Below are positions 48,060-60,343 of a stretch of 64,000 nt of DNA, piece by piece. The position numbers were made by a program, and so were the translations under genes. Within the stretch, counting starts at the first letter, position 1. Every line of letters starts with the position of its first letter. Origin of the DNA: Acorus gramineus (taxonomy: Eukaryota; Streptophyta; Magnoliopsida; Acorales; Acoraceae). The stretch is taken from the NCBI GenBank assembly GCA_030737835.1, contig CM060853.1:15248895-15312894 (forward strand), given 5' to 3'. The notes under the pieces are model-generated. The model saw only the letters and a list, made by a program, of their open reading frames with translations, had not been told where the DNA came from and did not search any database.

Positions 48060-48310
48060 CATGCATTCATCATTACTGCGTAGTGATGGTCTTGTGAGGG
48101 TGCGGGGTAGTAGCCTTTTCTACCCGACCTTCCTTGGGGTCGTTGTGGTATGGCGGGGTGGTTTCGTGGCACCTTGCGTGCATGCCCATCCTTTCCTTTC
48201 TTTTTTCAGCACCATCTAAGTTTTTCTTCTTATCTTCTCATCTCATTTAGTTATGTTTTTTTTTCTTCAATGAAATAGAATTTGACTACATTTTGCTCAA
48301 AAAAAAAAAA
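48060..48310 (+). mobile_element. Possible LINE 3' end
   Basis: A G+C-richer stretch followed by a T-rich one and GACTACATTTTGCTC then 12 A (48299-48310), in the style of plant LINE 3' ends. No coding sequence and no confirmed target duplication; the left limit is arbitrary. Confidence 0.4.
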
Positions 48311-48903
48311 TGTTAGGCGAGTGTTCCATTCGCTACGGTGCGTGTACATTCGTGAATCATACGGGATAGATACGAAAAATGTATGGGGACATATAAATAT
48401 GATATAAACCATGAGTAAACATAAAATATATTAAACTATATTTTATTATCCTAATAGAATGTCAAATCACAGATAAAATTTAATATCAAGTGTATTGAAT
48501 ATTAATGTTCAAAATTTTTATTTTGATAAAAAAGATCATAAAAACATAAATAAACATAATCGTCTTTAATATTATGATGTTATATATCATATAATTGTTT
48601 ATTTCTTCTTCCCCCTACCCTTCACTAATTAGATCATTTAATTGTTTATTTCTTCTTCGTCCTTAACATAATCCTGATTTCAAATTTAAAATAAAAAATA
48701 TAAAGTCACTTATCATTGTCATTGAGTCATTCAATCAATATCTAATTAAAATGATAATAAAAATTGTGAAGGAGGCATGTGTTTGAGAGACTTTTTTGAC
48801 ACAGAAACTAATGTGTTGTCACATACTCACATAGTCGTATTGTCACTTCTATTTATCAACAACAATTTCGACTATTCAGTAAAATAAGTAAAAAAAAAAA
48901 AAA

Positions 48904-49063
48904 GATTTTTATTTTTAAGTTCCCATAAACCATAGGATTCAGTGATCGATCCCTTAATTCTTCATATTTTGGTTTTAGTCCCTAGATTTAAAGGATATGT
49001 TCTTTTTTTAATCCATTCGAAATAGGTATATTTACATGGACTGAAAACTAAAAAAAAAAAAAA
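48904..49063. mobile_element. Fold-back MITE family C copy 2, internally deleted
   Basis: One full arm (48934-49015, CTTCATATTTTGGTTTTAGT...) is kept together with the outer 40-45 bp of the opposite arm (49018-49063, complement of the left end of copy 1). The inner part of the second arm and the loop are gone. Confidence 0.7.
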
Positions 49064-49419
49064 GCAACTTGACAGCCTGAAACTCATGAACAAACTTGAG
49101 AATGGAAGCGGAATTACAGAGGACCAGAGGAGAAGGGAAGCCAGACAAGAAAGGGAGGACCGGAGGAGGCCGGAAGCGATGTTCCGATGGCTGGCGAGTT
49201 GGCAACCAAGACTGTGAAGAGATTCAGCCCGACTGCCCAAGAAGATGTTGTGAACTTGGGATTGTAACGGAGAATTGGAGATTATGGTTTTTTTTTTTAT
49301 ATATTTAATTGAATAAGAGATTTTTTTGTTGATTAAGGGTTCATTTGAATATGAGTTTAGGTAGATTCTGCATTGAAAAGCTAAAAATTCTACCCGAGAT
49401 TATGGTTTTTGTTGATTAA

Positions 49420-49648
49420 GGGTGCGCTTAGATATGAAGTTGAAATTCTGAGATTCTTAAAATCTTCTGTTTTAAACTCAACTTTTGAAAAGCTATGTTT
49501 TATTAGATTTTCAACTGTAAGATATTTTTATTTAAAAATGAAGATTGTGGTTTAAAAAGATAAACACTGAAAATGTGTTAGATTTGAGTTTTATAATTTT
49601 TAACTTTTCAAACGCAGAATCTACCTAAACTCATATCCAAACATACCC
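49420..49648. mobile_element. MITE family A copy 2, 229 bp
   Basis: TAA at 49417-49419 and 49649-49651; ends GGGTGCGCTTAGATATG and CATATCCAAACATACCC. Internal text matches the element at 12333-12564. Just left, at about 49335-49400, is a solitary left-end fragment of the same family (GGGTTCATTTGAATATGAG) preceded by the same TTGTTGATTAA as the intact copy, so the left junction is duplicated. Confidence 0.8.
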
Positions 49649-49914
49649 TAAGTTGTTTTGAAGAATCCAAACTGTATGAATTCGGTGCGTTTTGTGTGAA
49701 TATATGACGAATGGAAATATATACGATCGTTTGATACCCAAGTCGGCCTTTGTTACTATGCTCTTTCTTCCATGTACGTGGTCTTGTCTATTACTAGCCT
49801 ATAATTTTATTGTTTTTTTTTTTTTTTTTTGGTATTCTCTTTCTCATTTCACTCACATTGTTTAGTTTAATCACTTGTGAAATAGAAATATTCACTTTTA
49901 AAAAAAGTTTAAAA

Positions 49915-50001
49915 AGTTGGTTGGCGTTCCGCTTCGCGAAGGTCAACCTGACGGGCCGCATTTTGCACATTCTTCTGGAGGTTGAGTTTAGCGCGACCCA
50001 T
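49915..50001 (-). pseudogene. 5' fragment of a MADS-box gene (duplicate of the gene at 55863)
   Basis: Read leftward from the ATG at 50001, the first ten codons give M-G-R-A-K-L-N-L-Q-K, close to the functional copy. After that an extra T (GTTGACCTTC against GTGACCTTC) shifts the frame before the F-A-K-R motif. Similarity stops near 49915, so the rest of the MADS domain is missing. Upstream, 50010-50180 also matches 55900-56090 (CTGTGGCTTTCTTTGGTGAG; TTCATTCAATGCAATT), so the promoter and 5' UTR were duplicated with it. Confidence 0.88.
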
Positions 50002-50181
50002 GACACGTGATGTGTTAGAGATGTTGTGTTATTTCCATGAAGGTGTTTAAGATTTTATTGATACGACTAGTCAAAAAAATCTCCTTTGACAAATCTGTGG
50101 CTTTCTTTGGTGAGTTCAGATTTCTTTTCAAGATTTCATTCAATGCAATTAATCTGTACTTTTTCTTTTTTGCTTTTTTGA

Positions 50182-52054
50182 TTTTTGAAGTGTCAATGGT
50201 GAGAGATACTGAAACCAAAAAAAAATTCTAATTTGTTTGGTTAAACACTTTTTTTTTTTAATGTTAATTTTAGTTTGATATGTTCAATGTCATATACTCA
50301 TATTAAAAAGCTACATACTTTGAATGATTTTTTATATTTTCTATAAATACATTTATACAATTCATTTAAGTATATATTTCATATTTTATAAAAACATGTA
50401 TATCATTAGATAAGATATGCTATTTTAAAAAAAAAATTAAAATATATGTAAATTGAAATTGAGGTTAACAAAATGAGATTATATTATCCAAAAAATAGTG
50501 AAAAATTTCATACACTCAAACAATTTTTTTTTAATATTATTATATATAGACGATTTTTTTCCACGTATCAATTCTACTCCTCATTAGCTGTGTACATTCA
50601 CCTTAATGGGATTATTTTCTTAAATTTTTTTTATATTTTTTTATAAAATGATCCAGGTAATTCATTGAAACATATATTACATTTTTATTAAAATATATAC
50701 ATCATTAGCGAGATATGATATTTAAATAAACAATTAAAGAGTGTGTGGAATGAAATAAGAGATGGAAAATGAATTATTTATAAAAACAAATTTAGATAAG
50801 GCAGTACAAATGATTTTCTAACTATAACGAAGCCATCTAATGGTTTTGGGATTCTTGTTTTGCCTGATGTGTGACCATATACTGGTGCGCATGTTCACTG
50901 AAAACAATATAATTCCTAAAAAGGTTATAGTCATATGGTCATCAATTAACAAGTGATTTTATTTTCAAATTAGTCCTATTTGGGATCGTATTAGAGCAGA
51001 GCTTGTGTTGAAAAACACAACAGACCGCTACCTCCCATTTAAACAAAATTTTAGTTTTGATTGTGTCAAAGGGAGTGGTGATGATACACAGCCATTTTTT
51101 CATGTTTTTGAATGCATAGAAATATTGCTTCTCAACTATTGCGCTGAGTTTCTGAACGCGGTGTTCTAGGCTGCACAATTAAATCTTGTTATTAATATGA
51201 AAATAAGAAACCATGTTATTAAAGCTTTTGCAAATCTTGTTAATCATTTGATGCTTTGAATTAATATTATTTTTTAACAAATTCCAAAATTTTCGTATAG
51301 ACTCTAATTTCCAAGAATTAAAATCTCTTTTAGCCACTTTAATGCTTGAATCTCTTTTTTAACAATTTTGATTAGTTTCATATTTTATTTTGTCGTAATA
51401 AATTTTTCTTCGGGGGATTTTTATTAATTTGGTGAATATATATACTATGTACACAAAAGATTTAAATGGGAGACTAAAATCACATAGGACAATGAAACAT
51501 ACTTTATTCTCCACTTCAACCAATTTGCTCTGCTTGATCTGCAAGTCCATGAAAATGCAAGTAGATATCTTGGATCACTCATTTAATTTCTTTGGATTCT
51601 AAATCTACACAATTCTTTTTACAGTCTCAAATGCAGTCTCACATATCTTGTTAATCATCTAGCGAAACATATATCACATTTACATCATTAATTTTTTTTT
51701 TTTACAATTATTAAAAATGAGTCAATTCAATTCGAAATATAACGATATATACCTTTTATGAAACCATATGTCTAATTAGATGATTAACTATCTTAAAAAA
51801 ATTAAAACATTTGTGGACTATTTATAAGACTGTAACAGGGGTTGTACTCAAAATTATCCAATTTAAAAACATAGAAGACTATTCTTGACAAAGTCGGGTA
51901 GTTGATATAATTCAAAGGTCCAGTACTCTAGAAGGATCCAAACACACATACTCAAGCATAACCTACTAAAGAAGATCTCCAAGTCTCTACATATTGTCAG
52001 ACATAGAACAACATATAAATGCAAACACAGGCAATTTTATGGTCAGTTTTTTGT
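50182..52054. other. AT-rich intergenic stretch
   Basis: No gene. Segments at 50290-50470, 50620-50780 and 51640-51830 share loose AT-rich wording (ATATATTTCATATTTTATAAAAA; ATTAGATAAGATATGCTATTT), suggesting copies of one decayed repeat. Confidence 0.4.
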
Positions 52055-55000
52055 TCAATGTGCCTCTTCTGCGACGTCCTCCTTAGTGAACACTGATACC
52101 ATCTCCATTTCATAATTCACTATCTCCTGCATTTGTGAAAATAGATGCTACATTGCTACAAATGACTTTCTAAGGTGTAGAATAGTAGGTTACTAAAACA
52201 TTGGTACCTCCACAAGATGAAATGCTGGAGGGCTCATGATCGGTTGGAGCTCCCTCCAAGTGAATTCTCCATTCCAAGGTGAGAGTAGGATGTTTTCATT
52301 ATCATCTCCGGCGCCCACTGCCACCGCGTGGTCGACTTCGGTGAGGCTGTTAACAGACATGAATGTCCAGTAGAAGTTAAATAACAAAAATAGCCGCAGG
52401 TGGGAATGAAAACTCCACTGCGACAATCTATGGATGATCGATCATATGTGTAATGTCCTAGGATTACACAATAAAATATTATCCGCTTTATATTTTAGTG
52501 GACACATGATTTTAAAATGTTTATAGTGTGTAAGAGTTATTCTCACATGTAAACACAGGCTATGTTTCTTTCCGTATTAGATGATGTAAGACTATACTCA
52601 TATGGTGAGGGAACTCACTCTCACCCTCATCCAATCCATGGATATTTTGTAACTCTTACCCTCAATTTGGAACGAGGATAGATTTTATTCTTGGGTATAT
52701 ATTTATCCGAGCATAAGTGAGTATAAATAAGGATAAAGTGATTTTGTGTTTGATAATGTTTTGAATTATTCTTGTTGGTAAACGTAAAAATAAATGTTTT
52801 GTTGTTTGGGTAAAATGTGAATAAAATATGGATAAAGATTTAAAAAGGTAAAAAAATAATGATAGTTGATTTGACATGTGATTTATAAGAGGTGATGACA
52901 GTTGATTTGACAGTGGGCCCACATATTCTTTGGGTGGAATAACATATGATAACTTTAATTCTAGAGGTTGATTGGAATCCATATACCACTTTATACCAAT
53001 TTATTCTGGCATACTTTATCAGAGGTTATCTAGAGCAAATAAACACACCAAAATTCTTATCCGAGATTATCCAGGGACTTATACTCAAAACAAATGGAGG
53101 CTTAGATCTCTTGTCTATTCTGACTCACCAACCCCTCAATGATAGAGACATTACAATATAATTATTTTAGTAAATATTAAATAAATTGTAACTAATTTTG
53201 AAAAAAAACATATACATATACATAATATATGAGACACTTTAAATAAGATGGTTCCAACAGCGAATTTAAACAGGGGAAAATGATAAAGTACAAGACAAGA
53301 GTACCTGTTATTAGAATTTAGCTCAATAAGTGAGTCATAGTCAAAGTCTTGATGGTCAAAGTCAAAGTCAAAGTCCAATTCTGATAGTATTTCATGGATA
53401 TCCTCCAAACTAATCTGTCACAATATAACCAGATTACATAATATTACATTCCCTTTATATACATATATATACTCATATACATACATAAAATCTTACATTC
53501 AGTTATTATACACATATATCTATATAGTGACTTTGTTTATTGTGATCAATATTTGTTTCTCGTTTACCTCTAAATTGTTGAGATTGCTTGGTGAATCTTC
53601 TTCATGCTCCAGATTATCCTACACAAACAGACATGGACAGAGAAGCCTTTATCATCATATTTGGCAAACAAATTAACATGGTTTTAGTTGCATAAAAGGG
53701 AGGCCGATCGAGCTACCTTCAACTGTTCAATGCGTTGCATAGCTTCCATTATAAACTGCTCACAGAGCTCAGCATCCTCAAAAGAGGTGATCATATCGGG
53801 GTCTGGCTCGTATCGCCTGCAAAGCACAAACCCCAGCTTATTCATAAGAAAATCTGAAATAGATGTTGGATTGGTTATTAAGCACAATTAATTTGTGTGA
53901 TGTGCAGCTGAATATATACTTACTTGATCTGGTCCATGACTGTCTTTAACTGTTGCTTGACTACATTCTGTTCCTTGCGTAGCTCCTGAGAGGAGAAAGT
54001 GGAAGTAATAAGGTTAATTAAAGGGAAAAAAATCATATGATTAAAGTAAACTTTGATATGAATGGATCAATTAATTACCTCGATTCTGAACCACGGATCC
54101 GGAAGGCATTGATGTACATGAAAGAGGAGTTCCAATTATAAGCAAACATAGCAAACAACCCATATATATATATATATGTGTTATGCATCACCAAGTATAA
54201 TGAAGACTTGGAAAGCTATCCAAATAATACATTCTTTCAGATGTATTTCTTCTATCCAATGAATGTGGAATAATCCATATGACTTCGAACCTTGTAAACC
54301 TCTAAAATATTGTCCAATGATATTGGAAATCCTTAATGCCGGCCAAATCATGAAATTAAAGGGAAGTATTGAAATACTTGAAAATAGACCTCCAGACTCC
54401 TTGAGTCCATCTTTTCTTTTTTTTTCCTTTTTTTTTTAGGGGGGCTGTTACACTTTCATGGAGTCGGGTTTGGGTTCGGATCCAGTCAAGCTTGGGTACC
54501 ATCAGTATTATCAGTATTGAATTACACAGTTTATGAATCGAACTACATAATCTATGAATCGATCTGCACAGTCAATTATTGAGTATAGTGTCACTCTATG
54601 CAGCTCGATTCATATGCTGTGCAATTCGATACTGATAGTACTGATAATACCGGCTTGACTGGATCTAGACCCCATGGACCTCATTGTGCAACATAATCAC
54701 ATTTTGCTAAATATGCATATACTAAATTGGATGAAGTGTGTGTGTGTGCGCACGTGCGTGCGTGTGTGAGAGTACATCTATTTCATTGAAATATATATAT
54801 TAATTTTCATGCGTATAAATGTTAGTCATATACATGAAGTTTTTTTTTTTTAAATCAAAATCAAAGCATGTGAAAACTGCCGCAGAACTACATGCAAGTC
54901 TTTCAATAGCTAAATTTCTTCAGTATCCAGGCACAAAGAGCAAATAGAGCCCATCTAATCTTCGTGTCTTTTTTTCTTTCTCTTAAGTATATATATAGGC

Positions 55001-55612
55001 ACGGAGTGATCATTAGGCTATATATGGTGCTTTACATGAACTCATCATGACTTTACAACAAACATTGAACACACAGATTCGTGTGATCATTAGGCTATAT
55101 ATCTTGCTTATTTATGATTATCACACGCAAATGACTTCTTCATGTAATGTTTTTACTACATTAATAATATGGAACAAAAAAAAGGCCATGGATTAAGAAA
55201 CAAGGGTAGACCTGGTAATCTGGTTCGCAATCTTCCTTTCGCGCTTCACTTGCAGAATCTGTCGCAGTAGTACCTTCAAGCATGCAGTAATAATGTAAGC
55301 AAATTAAGATAAAAAGAAGATGACCATAATCTGACTTGTGAAAGAGAGATGAGATATCAAAGTAAGTGATAATTAAGATGGTAAGCCAAAATTAATTACC
55401 TCTCGATTTTTTATTGGTCTGCATGTACAAGAAATAACTAAAATGAGATGACAAACACATTGGAGAGGACAAACAAATTATATTTAGAGATTCATAGGGG
55501 ATAATGAAATACCCTCGGATACGTTCAGGGAGGTTAAGGTAACGGATCAGCACGTCGTCAAAACTATTCAAACACAGGAAAAGAAAGAAGAAGATGTAAT
55601 CAAGATTTCAAC

Positions 55613-55649
<37 letters not shown>

Positions 55650-55863
55650 GAGGGGCAAAAAAAAAAAAAAAAGCATACATTTTGTCACCAGAAAAACAGC
55701 TCAAACGACCAGTTGATGAGAAAAGCATCACTGCAACATCAGCATCACACAAGATGGAAAGCTGGTTGGTCTTTTTCCTGAGGCCACTCTTACGCTTCGC
55801 GAAGGTCACGTGACGAGTCGCGTTGTGCTCGATCTTCTTGAGGTTGAGCTTAGCACGACCCAT
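52055..55863 (-). CDS. MIKC*-type MADS-box transcription factor (AGL66/AGL104-like)
   Basis: Eleven exons: 55863-55679, 55563-55513, 55418-55400 (19 nt), 55273-55212, 54106-54079, 53985-53924, 53816-53717, 53618-53568, 53414-53305, 52346-52208, 52126-52055; 879 nt, 292 aa. MADS domain 1-60 (T-F-A-K-R-K-S-G-L, L-S-I-L-C-D-A-D-V-A-V); I region with L-P-E-R-I-R; K-like region split over small exons (L-L-R-Q-I-L-Q, E-L-R-K-E-Q, then R-Y-E-P-D-P, a hallmark of the AGL66/67/104 clade). The acidic region has a D-F-D-F-D-F-D run and the C terminus is E-E-A-H. Family members act as heterodimers in pollen. All borders are GT-AG except the acceptor of the 28-nt exon 5, which is TG. Introns contain a (GA)n run (55618-55644), a fold-back (54478-54666) and a MITE (52659-53101). 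Confidence 0.9.
52659..53101. mobile_element. MITE in intron 9 of the MADS-box gene
   Basis: 443 bp between TTA duplications (52656-52658 and 53102-53104). The ends CCCTCAATTTGG and CAAATGGAGGC are inverted; further in, TTTATCCGAG and CTTATCCGAG-type blocks also pair imperfectly. Confidence 0.65.
54478..54666. repeat. Fold-back sequence in intron 4 of the MADS-box gene
   Basis: Arms 54478-54540 and 54605-54666 are reverse complements over about 62 bp with some mismatches (GGATCCAGTCAAGC against GCTTGACTGGATCT; CATCAGTATTATCAGTAT against its complement). The loop is about 64 nt. No duplication found at the ends. Confidence 0.8.
55618..55644. repeat. (AG)n microsatellite in MADS-box intron 1
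   Basis: An uninterrupted AG run 35 bp downstream (in gene sense) of the exon 1 donor; an A-run follows at about 55657-55672 on the plus strand. Confidence 0.9.
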
Positions 55864-56090
55864 GGCCTGTGAACTTGAAGAAATGTAGGGGAAAAGAAAT
55901 AGAGGGAGAATTTGGGGAGGAGGAGTCTTGGGTGAGGAGGTGTTATGTGTTATTTACAGGAATATGTGTGGGATTTTGGTTGATACTTGTCAGAAGCTCT
56001 TTTGACAGATTTGTGGCTTTCTTTGGTGGGTTCAGATTTCTTTAGAGGATTTCATTCAATGCAATTGATCTTTCTTTTTCTTTTTGCCTT

Positions 56091-57184
56091 TTTGCGCAAG
56101 ATGGGGGAAATTAAATGAAAAAAAAAAGAAGATTTTGTGATTAATTAATGAACAATTTTTTTTTTAAGGCCAAGAAAAACTATTTGCTAACTATACTGGA
56201 GCCCACTGATAAATTTGGGACCATATATAATATAAGTGCCCCCATGTTGTTTGAAAATACTATAATTCATAAAAAGTGTTCACTTAAAAGTAACTTGGTC
56301 GTCATATGTTTTATTTTTCAATTTAGCAGGATAAAATGAAATATGTATTATGTAACCATGTTCTGAAAGCTTCTACCTCTCTTGTTAGTTTGTTTAGTGT
56401 TGAATGTAGGATAACTTTGAATTTTGCATATATAAGCACTATTTTCCAAAGAAGCAAGTCAAGTGAAATCTCTTTTTTTTATTCCACTTAAAGCTTGGGA
56501 GAATATCTCAATCCAAATGACTGAGCATAATTTTGACTTCACCATTTTATTATCATAACAATTTTCTCTTTGGCGCCTTGTTCAAAATTCAGTGAATATA
56601 TACAAGATAAAATTTTAAGGATATTATTGACCATATATACTGGACATGTGAAATGGGAGATTAAATATTTAAAGTATGAACATATTTCATTATCATTTTT
56701 TTCACAAAATCATGGTCACCTTGAAGAGCCCCAGGTTGCGATATTCTATGGTAATTTTGCGAAGAAATTCTATTAAAGTAGCAACCATTGCCCAATGCCC
56801 AGGGGAATACAGAGGCCTCATGTTTAAATAATCTTCAAGTGTAACTTATTGTACACTGTAGATATATGATAAATTTCAACGATATAATCCTAAAACATAT
56901 AGGATGATGAGTACCATGGAGATCAAGATAAGTCTGAGACTCAATAACAGTTCAACAAAAATAAGAGAAAATCCGAAATACAAATCTGAATATAAGCAAT
57001 CATTCAAGCAATAGCAAACTAAGGTCTAAAGCTTATTCTATTATATATAAAAAAAAAGAGTTGCTCTTGAAGAACAGATTTAATGATGCAACAATTCCTT
57101 CTGAGAAGGATTTCAAGCACATGACATCCATTAAAAAATATATATTATCACTGTATATCTCATATGGATATCAGACAGTGATGT
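56091..57184. other. MADS-box gene upstream region and intergenic DNA
   Basis: No gene seen. The 200 bases above 55863 contain the leader and probable promoter, shared with the duplicate at 50010-50180. Confidence 0.4.
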
Positions 57185-59765
57185 TCAGTTCTCTGCTTTG
57201 CGGACAAATGGAGGATTCTCCACTACAGGAACATCTGCATATGGGTGCATTGCAATGACTGCTGGAACTCCGTCGATAGCAAAATCCATCTGAGATCAAA
57301 TACTTATTTTGTATCAGAACCAAGACATTGGAATCATGTGTTCTTTTTTCTTCTTGTTGGTGGTGGTGATGGTGAAGTATGTCTATGATTAGATAATGTG
57401 ATATACAAAGTTACAAAAGTAATGGAAACAGACCCGTAGTGGAGGATAAACACCATGTCGAATCGCCTGCTGAAATAAGCGAATGTGAGGGTCTGCAGAT
57501 GGTGCCATCATGTGGTTGATAGGTTCATACATAGTTCTGCAACAATTTGTAGAATCAAACAAAATGTGTTACTATATATTTAAGCAAGACAAATTGGACC
57601 ATATGACAGAAGGGTCACAACCAATTAATAATCACATTCTATTTTATATTTATGTAAAGTGTTACATGTTAGGCTTAATTGCAAGTATACTTACTGCATC
57701 AGACTCTGAAAGTACGGATTCGGCTGTCCATTTGATTGTGTTGGCCTATGGATACCATCTGCTACAAACACAGATGCAGCATTTACAGGTTGCTGGTTTT
57801 CTGCAGTCTCAGATTGTTGGCCTTTTTGGTTAGTGTTTCTCTGCTTCAAAAAATATATATAATTTTGATGAAATATCGTTGGCTAGCAGTTCAATCAAGG
57901 CTTCAAAATTTGAAAGACCTCGAATCCTTATAAGAGTGGGAAGGGGCAGCATACTTTCAGAGAGACTTATAGGGCAACAAATTTATTTGCATGAAAAATG
58001 GAAGCGATCGGTCAAAAGGAGTCATTCAAGTTATTCATTCAGACCAAATCTAGTCGCAATCAGGAGACATTCTAAATCAAGACAGAGAATCAACACAGGT
58101 CCATATTTGGCACACTTTCAATAGATTCCAATTAATTTTAATGTTTTTTATATTTTCTAAAATGATCAGTGTATTCAATTCAATTGAATATATATACTTT
58201 GTCTTTTAAAAAAGAAATCAAATTGGGTGCGAATTGCATTTGAGATTGAAAACAATACTGAGGTATATAGAGTCTGTAGAAGAGTATATATTCACTATAA
58301 GTGTGATGGTTTGGTGTTTGGTATGCTAATAGGAGAGGGAAGGAAGCCAACTAAGTTGATTGCATCCCATCAAGGCCACTAAAGTAACATAGCCAGAGCA
58401 AATATGTATAATATAGTTTTCAATTACTATTATAGTATGTACAATAATAAACAAGGAACACAAATATTGCTTAGGAATACAGTGAATATATGAAAAATCT
58501 AACCACAATGATATTGTAAAACATCAAGAACCCATTAGATGAGTTGGGACAACAGTCCTCATTCATCCAAACATAGCTCCACCAATTGTGTGCCCTTACT
58601 ATCTATAGTTTAATATGACGTTGATTATACATGGAGCTTTAATACGTTCAACCTCATAATTCATCTCAACGTTATATACATTTATTTAGAAGTACATACA
58701 CTTTAAAAATACAAAAGAAAAATTGATCAAAGTGTATATAACCTCAAACAAAAAGCACATGGTATATTTGAGCAATTTTAAAAGTGATTTTGAGATGAGA
58801 TGTATCATTTTTCTTATACATGAGCACCAAATATATTTTAAAAATAATAAATTATATCAACAAATCAAACAATTTACAGTAAGTAGACCTTATAGAAAAT
58901 TTACTATGGCACAATTACTCCAAAACCATTTTATACTATTCCCACCCCATTGTCAAGCCTACCCACCACCACAGCCACAACCATCAACCTAGGTGCCGTC
59001 TAAGGCCCCAATCCAAGTAGAGCCCCCAATTGTTACAAAAATGTATAAGCTCAACCCATTTATTACTAATTGAACTATGCCACGTTAAATACTTTTTTTA
59101 AAATCAACCATCCATTAAAAATCCATTCATCCAATAGTGTGTAGTCATTTTTAGACATTTAATTTTTCCAGAAGGTGAAGAGTTTTGGCCCCTACTCTCT
59201 CCCTTTTTTTTCTTCTTATTTAGGAATTCTCCATGATTACCAACCTCATGTGCCAGCCAGACTTCCGGGGCGGGGTTGGGCAACATTAATGCTTTCAAAA
59301 AAATTGTCACATAAGCTTTTCCTTCTTTAGTGGGGTGGACTCAACGAATTATGGGGTGGGAAAAGCCATGCCCAATTCATTATCAAGGACATGAATGGCC
59401 CGGACATAATGCCTTTTCCCTATGAAGATTTCCTGGGGGGGGGACTCAAAATTAAATAAAAAAAACAGGTAGAAGTTGCAAACAATAAAAAGGCACTCAT
59501 GCATATATAACTTCCATGATCATATATTAGACAAGGCTCTAAGGGAAAATCAGTACCTGATGAACCTCATAGAGACAGAGCCTCGCATTCTCTGTCGGAT
59601 GTATAGATCTGATTTCACTGCATAGGAGAAGAGGCAAAACATCAGCCATTAATAGATCCATAATATTGTATCACTAACAACATTGCATGAAAATAATATT
59701 GTTATTTTAAGGAACATATATAGAATGAATTGTTACTTCTGCATCTGGTTTGGTGGAAGGTCCAT
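57185..59765 (-). CDS. Unrecognised gene, five exons, 147 aa
   Basis: Exons 59765-59737, 59617-59557, 57840-57695, 57536-57434, 57289-57185. All have GT-AG borders, phases match at every junction, and the total is 444 nt ending in TGA. The product begins M-D-L-P-P-N-Q-M-Q and is rich in Asn, Gln and Pro (Q-K-G-Q-Q-S; P-N-P-Y-F-Q-S-L-M-Q). The central H-I-R-L-F-Q-Q-A-I and C-terminal V-P-A-V-I-A-M-H-P-Y-A-D-V-P-V-V look conserved-protein-like but match no family I can name. No signal peptide or membrane segment. Intron 2 (57841-59556) is 1.7 kb and could hide more exons. The phase agreement over four introns is the main argument that this is a real gene. Confidence 0.65.
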
Positions 59766-60343
59766 GGTGGATTTTGGAACTCAGGAAGAAAGCATATGAA
59801 TTATGAGATGTCTGGCAATCCTGAATTTGAGAGTATAAGTATCCCATCCATTAGGAGTCAAAAATGATAGATTTGTTGTTAAGAGGCAACCACAAAAGAT
59901 AAGCACAGTTTTTTACACTTTTTTTTTGGAAAGCGTATAAATATCTACAGAGCATTTTTGCTTCACAAACTTTGTGTGTGTGTATATAATATATATGCTA
60001 TATGTAGCAAAGTTATAATTCGGTCACATTCGCTTTTCAATAGTTCCTTGGACGCCCCAGCAGTATATGCAACAAGTATACAATTCAATCTTTTTTTAAT
60101 TTTTTTTAATATGTATTGGCCTAATGACGTACATAATATATATTAAGAAAAATGAAATATATATATTTTGATAATTAATATATATTTTTAATTTTTTATA
60201 AAATTTAATTAAGGATATGCTGCATGCACTATGACAATATATACTCGATTAGTGGTGTATAGACCGTTGAGGGAACATCAATGCTACAAATGGAATTGTG
60301 GTGTATCAGCACTTCCAATATTTTTGGGAAAACGATACACGTA
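59766..60343. other. AT-rich upstream region of the unknown gene
   Basis: No gene or clear repeat. Confidence 0.35.

Larger units (their letters stand above)
46885..48903. other. Intergenic stretch with retroposon debris
   Basis: It holds the ascorbate oxidase 3' UTR at its left, a 37-bp retroposed fragment at 47559-47595, and a LINE-like tail ending in poly-A at 48299-48310. No gene. Confidence 0.45.

Noticed and set aside
49096-49308. 70-codon basic frame
   Set aside because: Low-complexity GGA/AAG-rich sequence with no recognised homology and no splice context.
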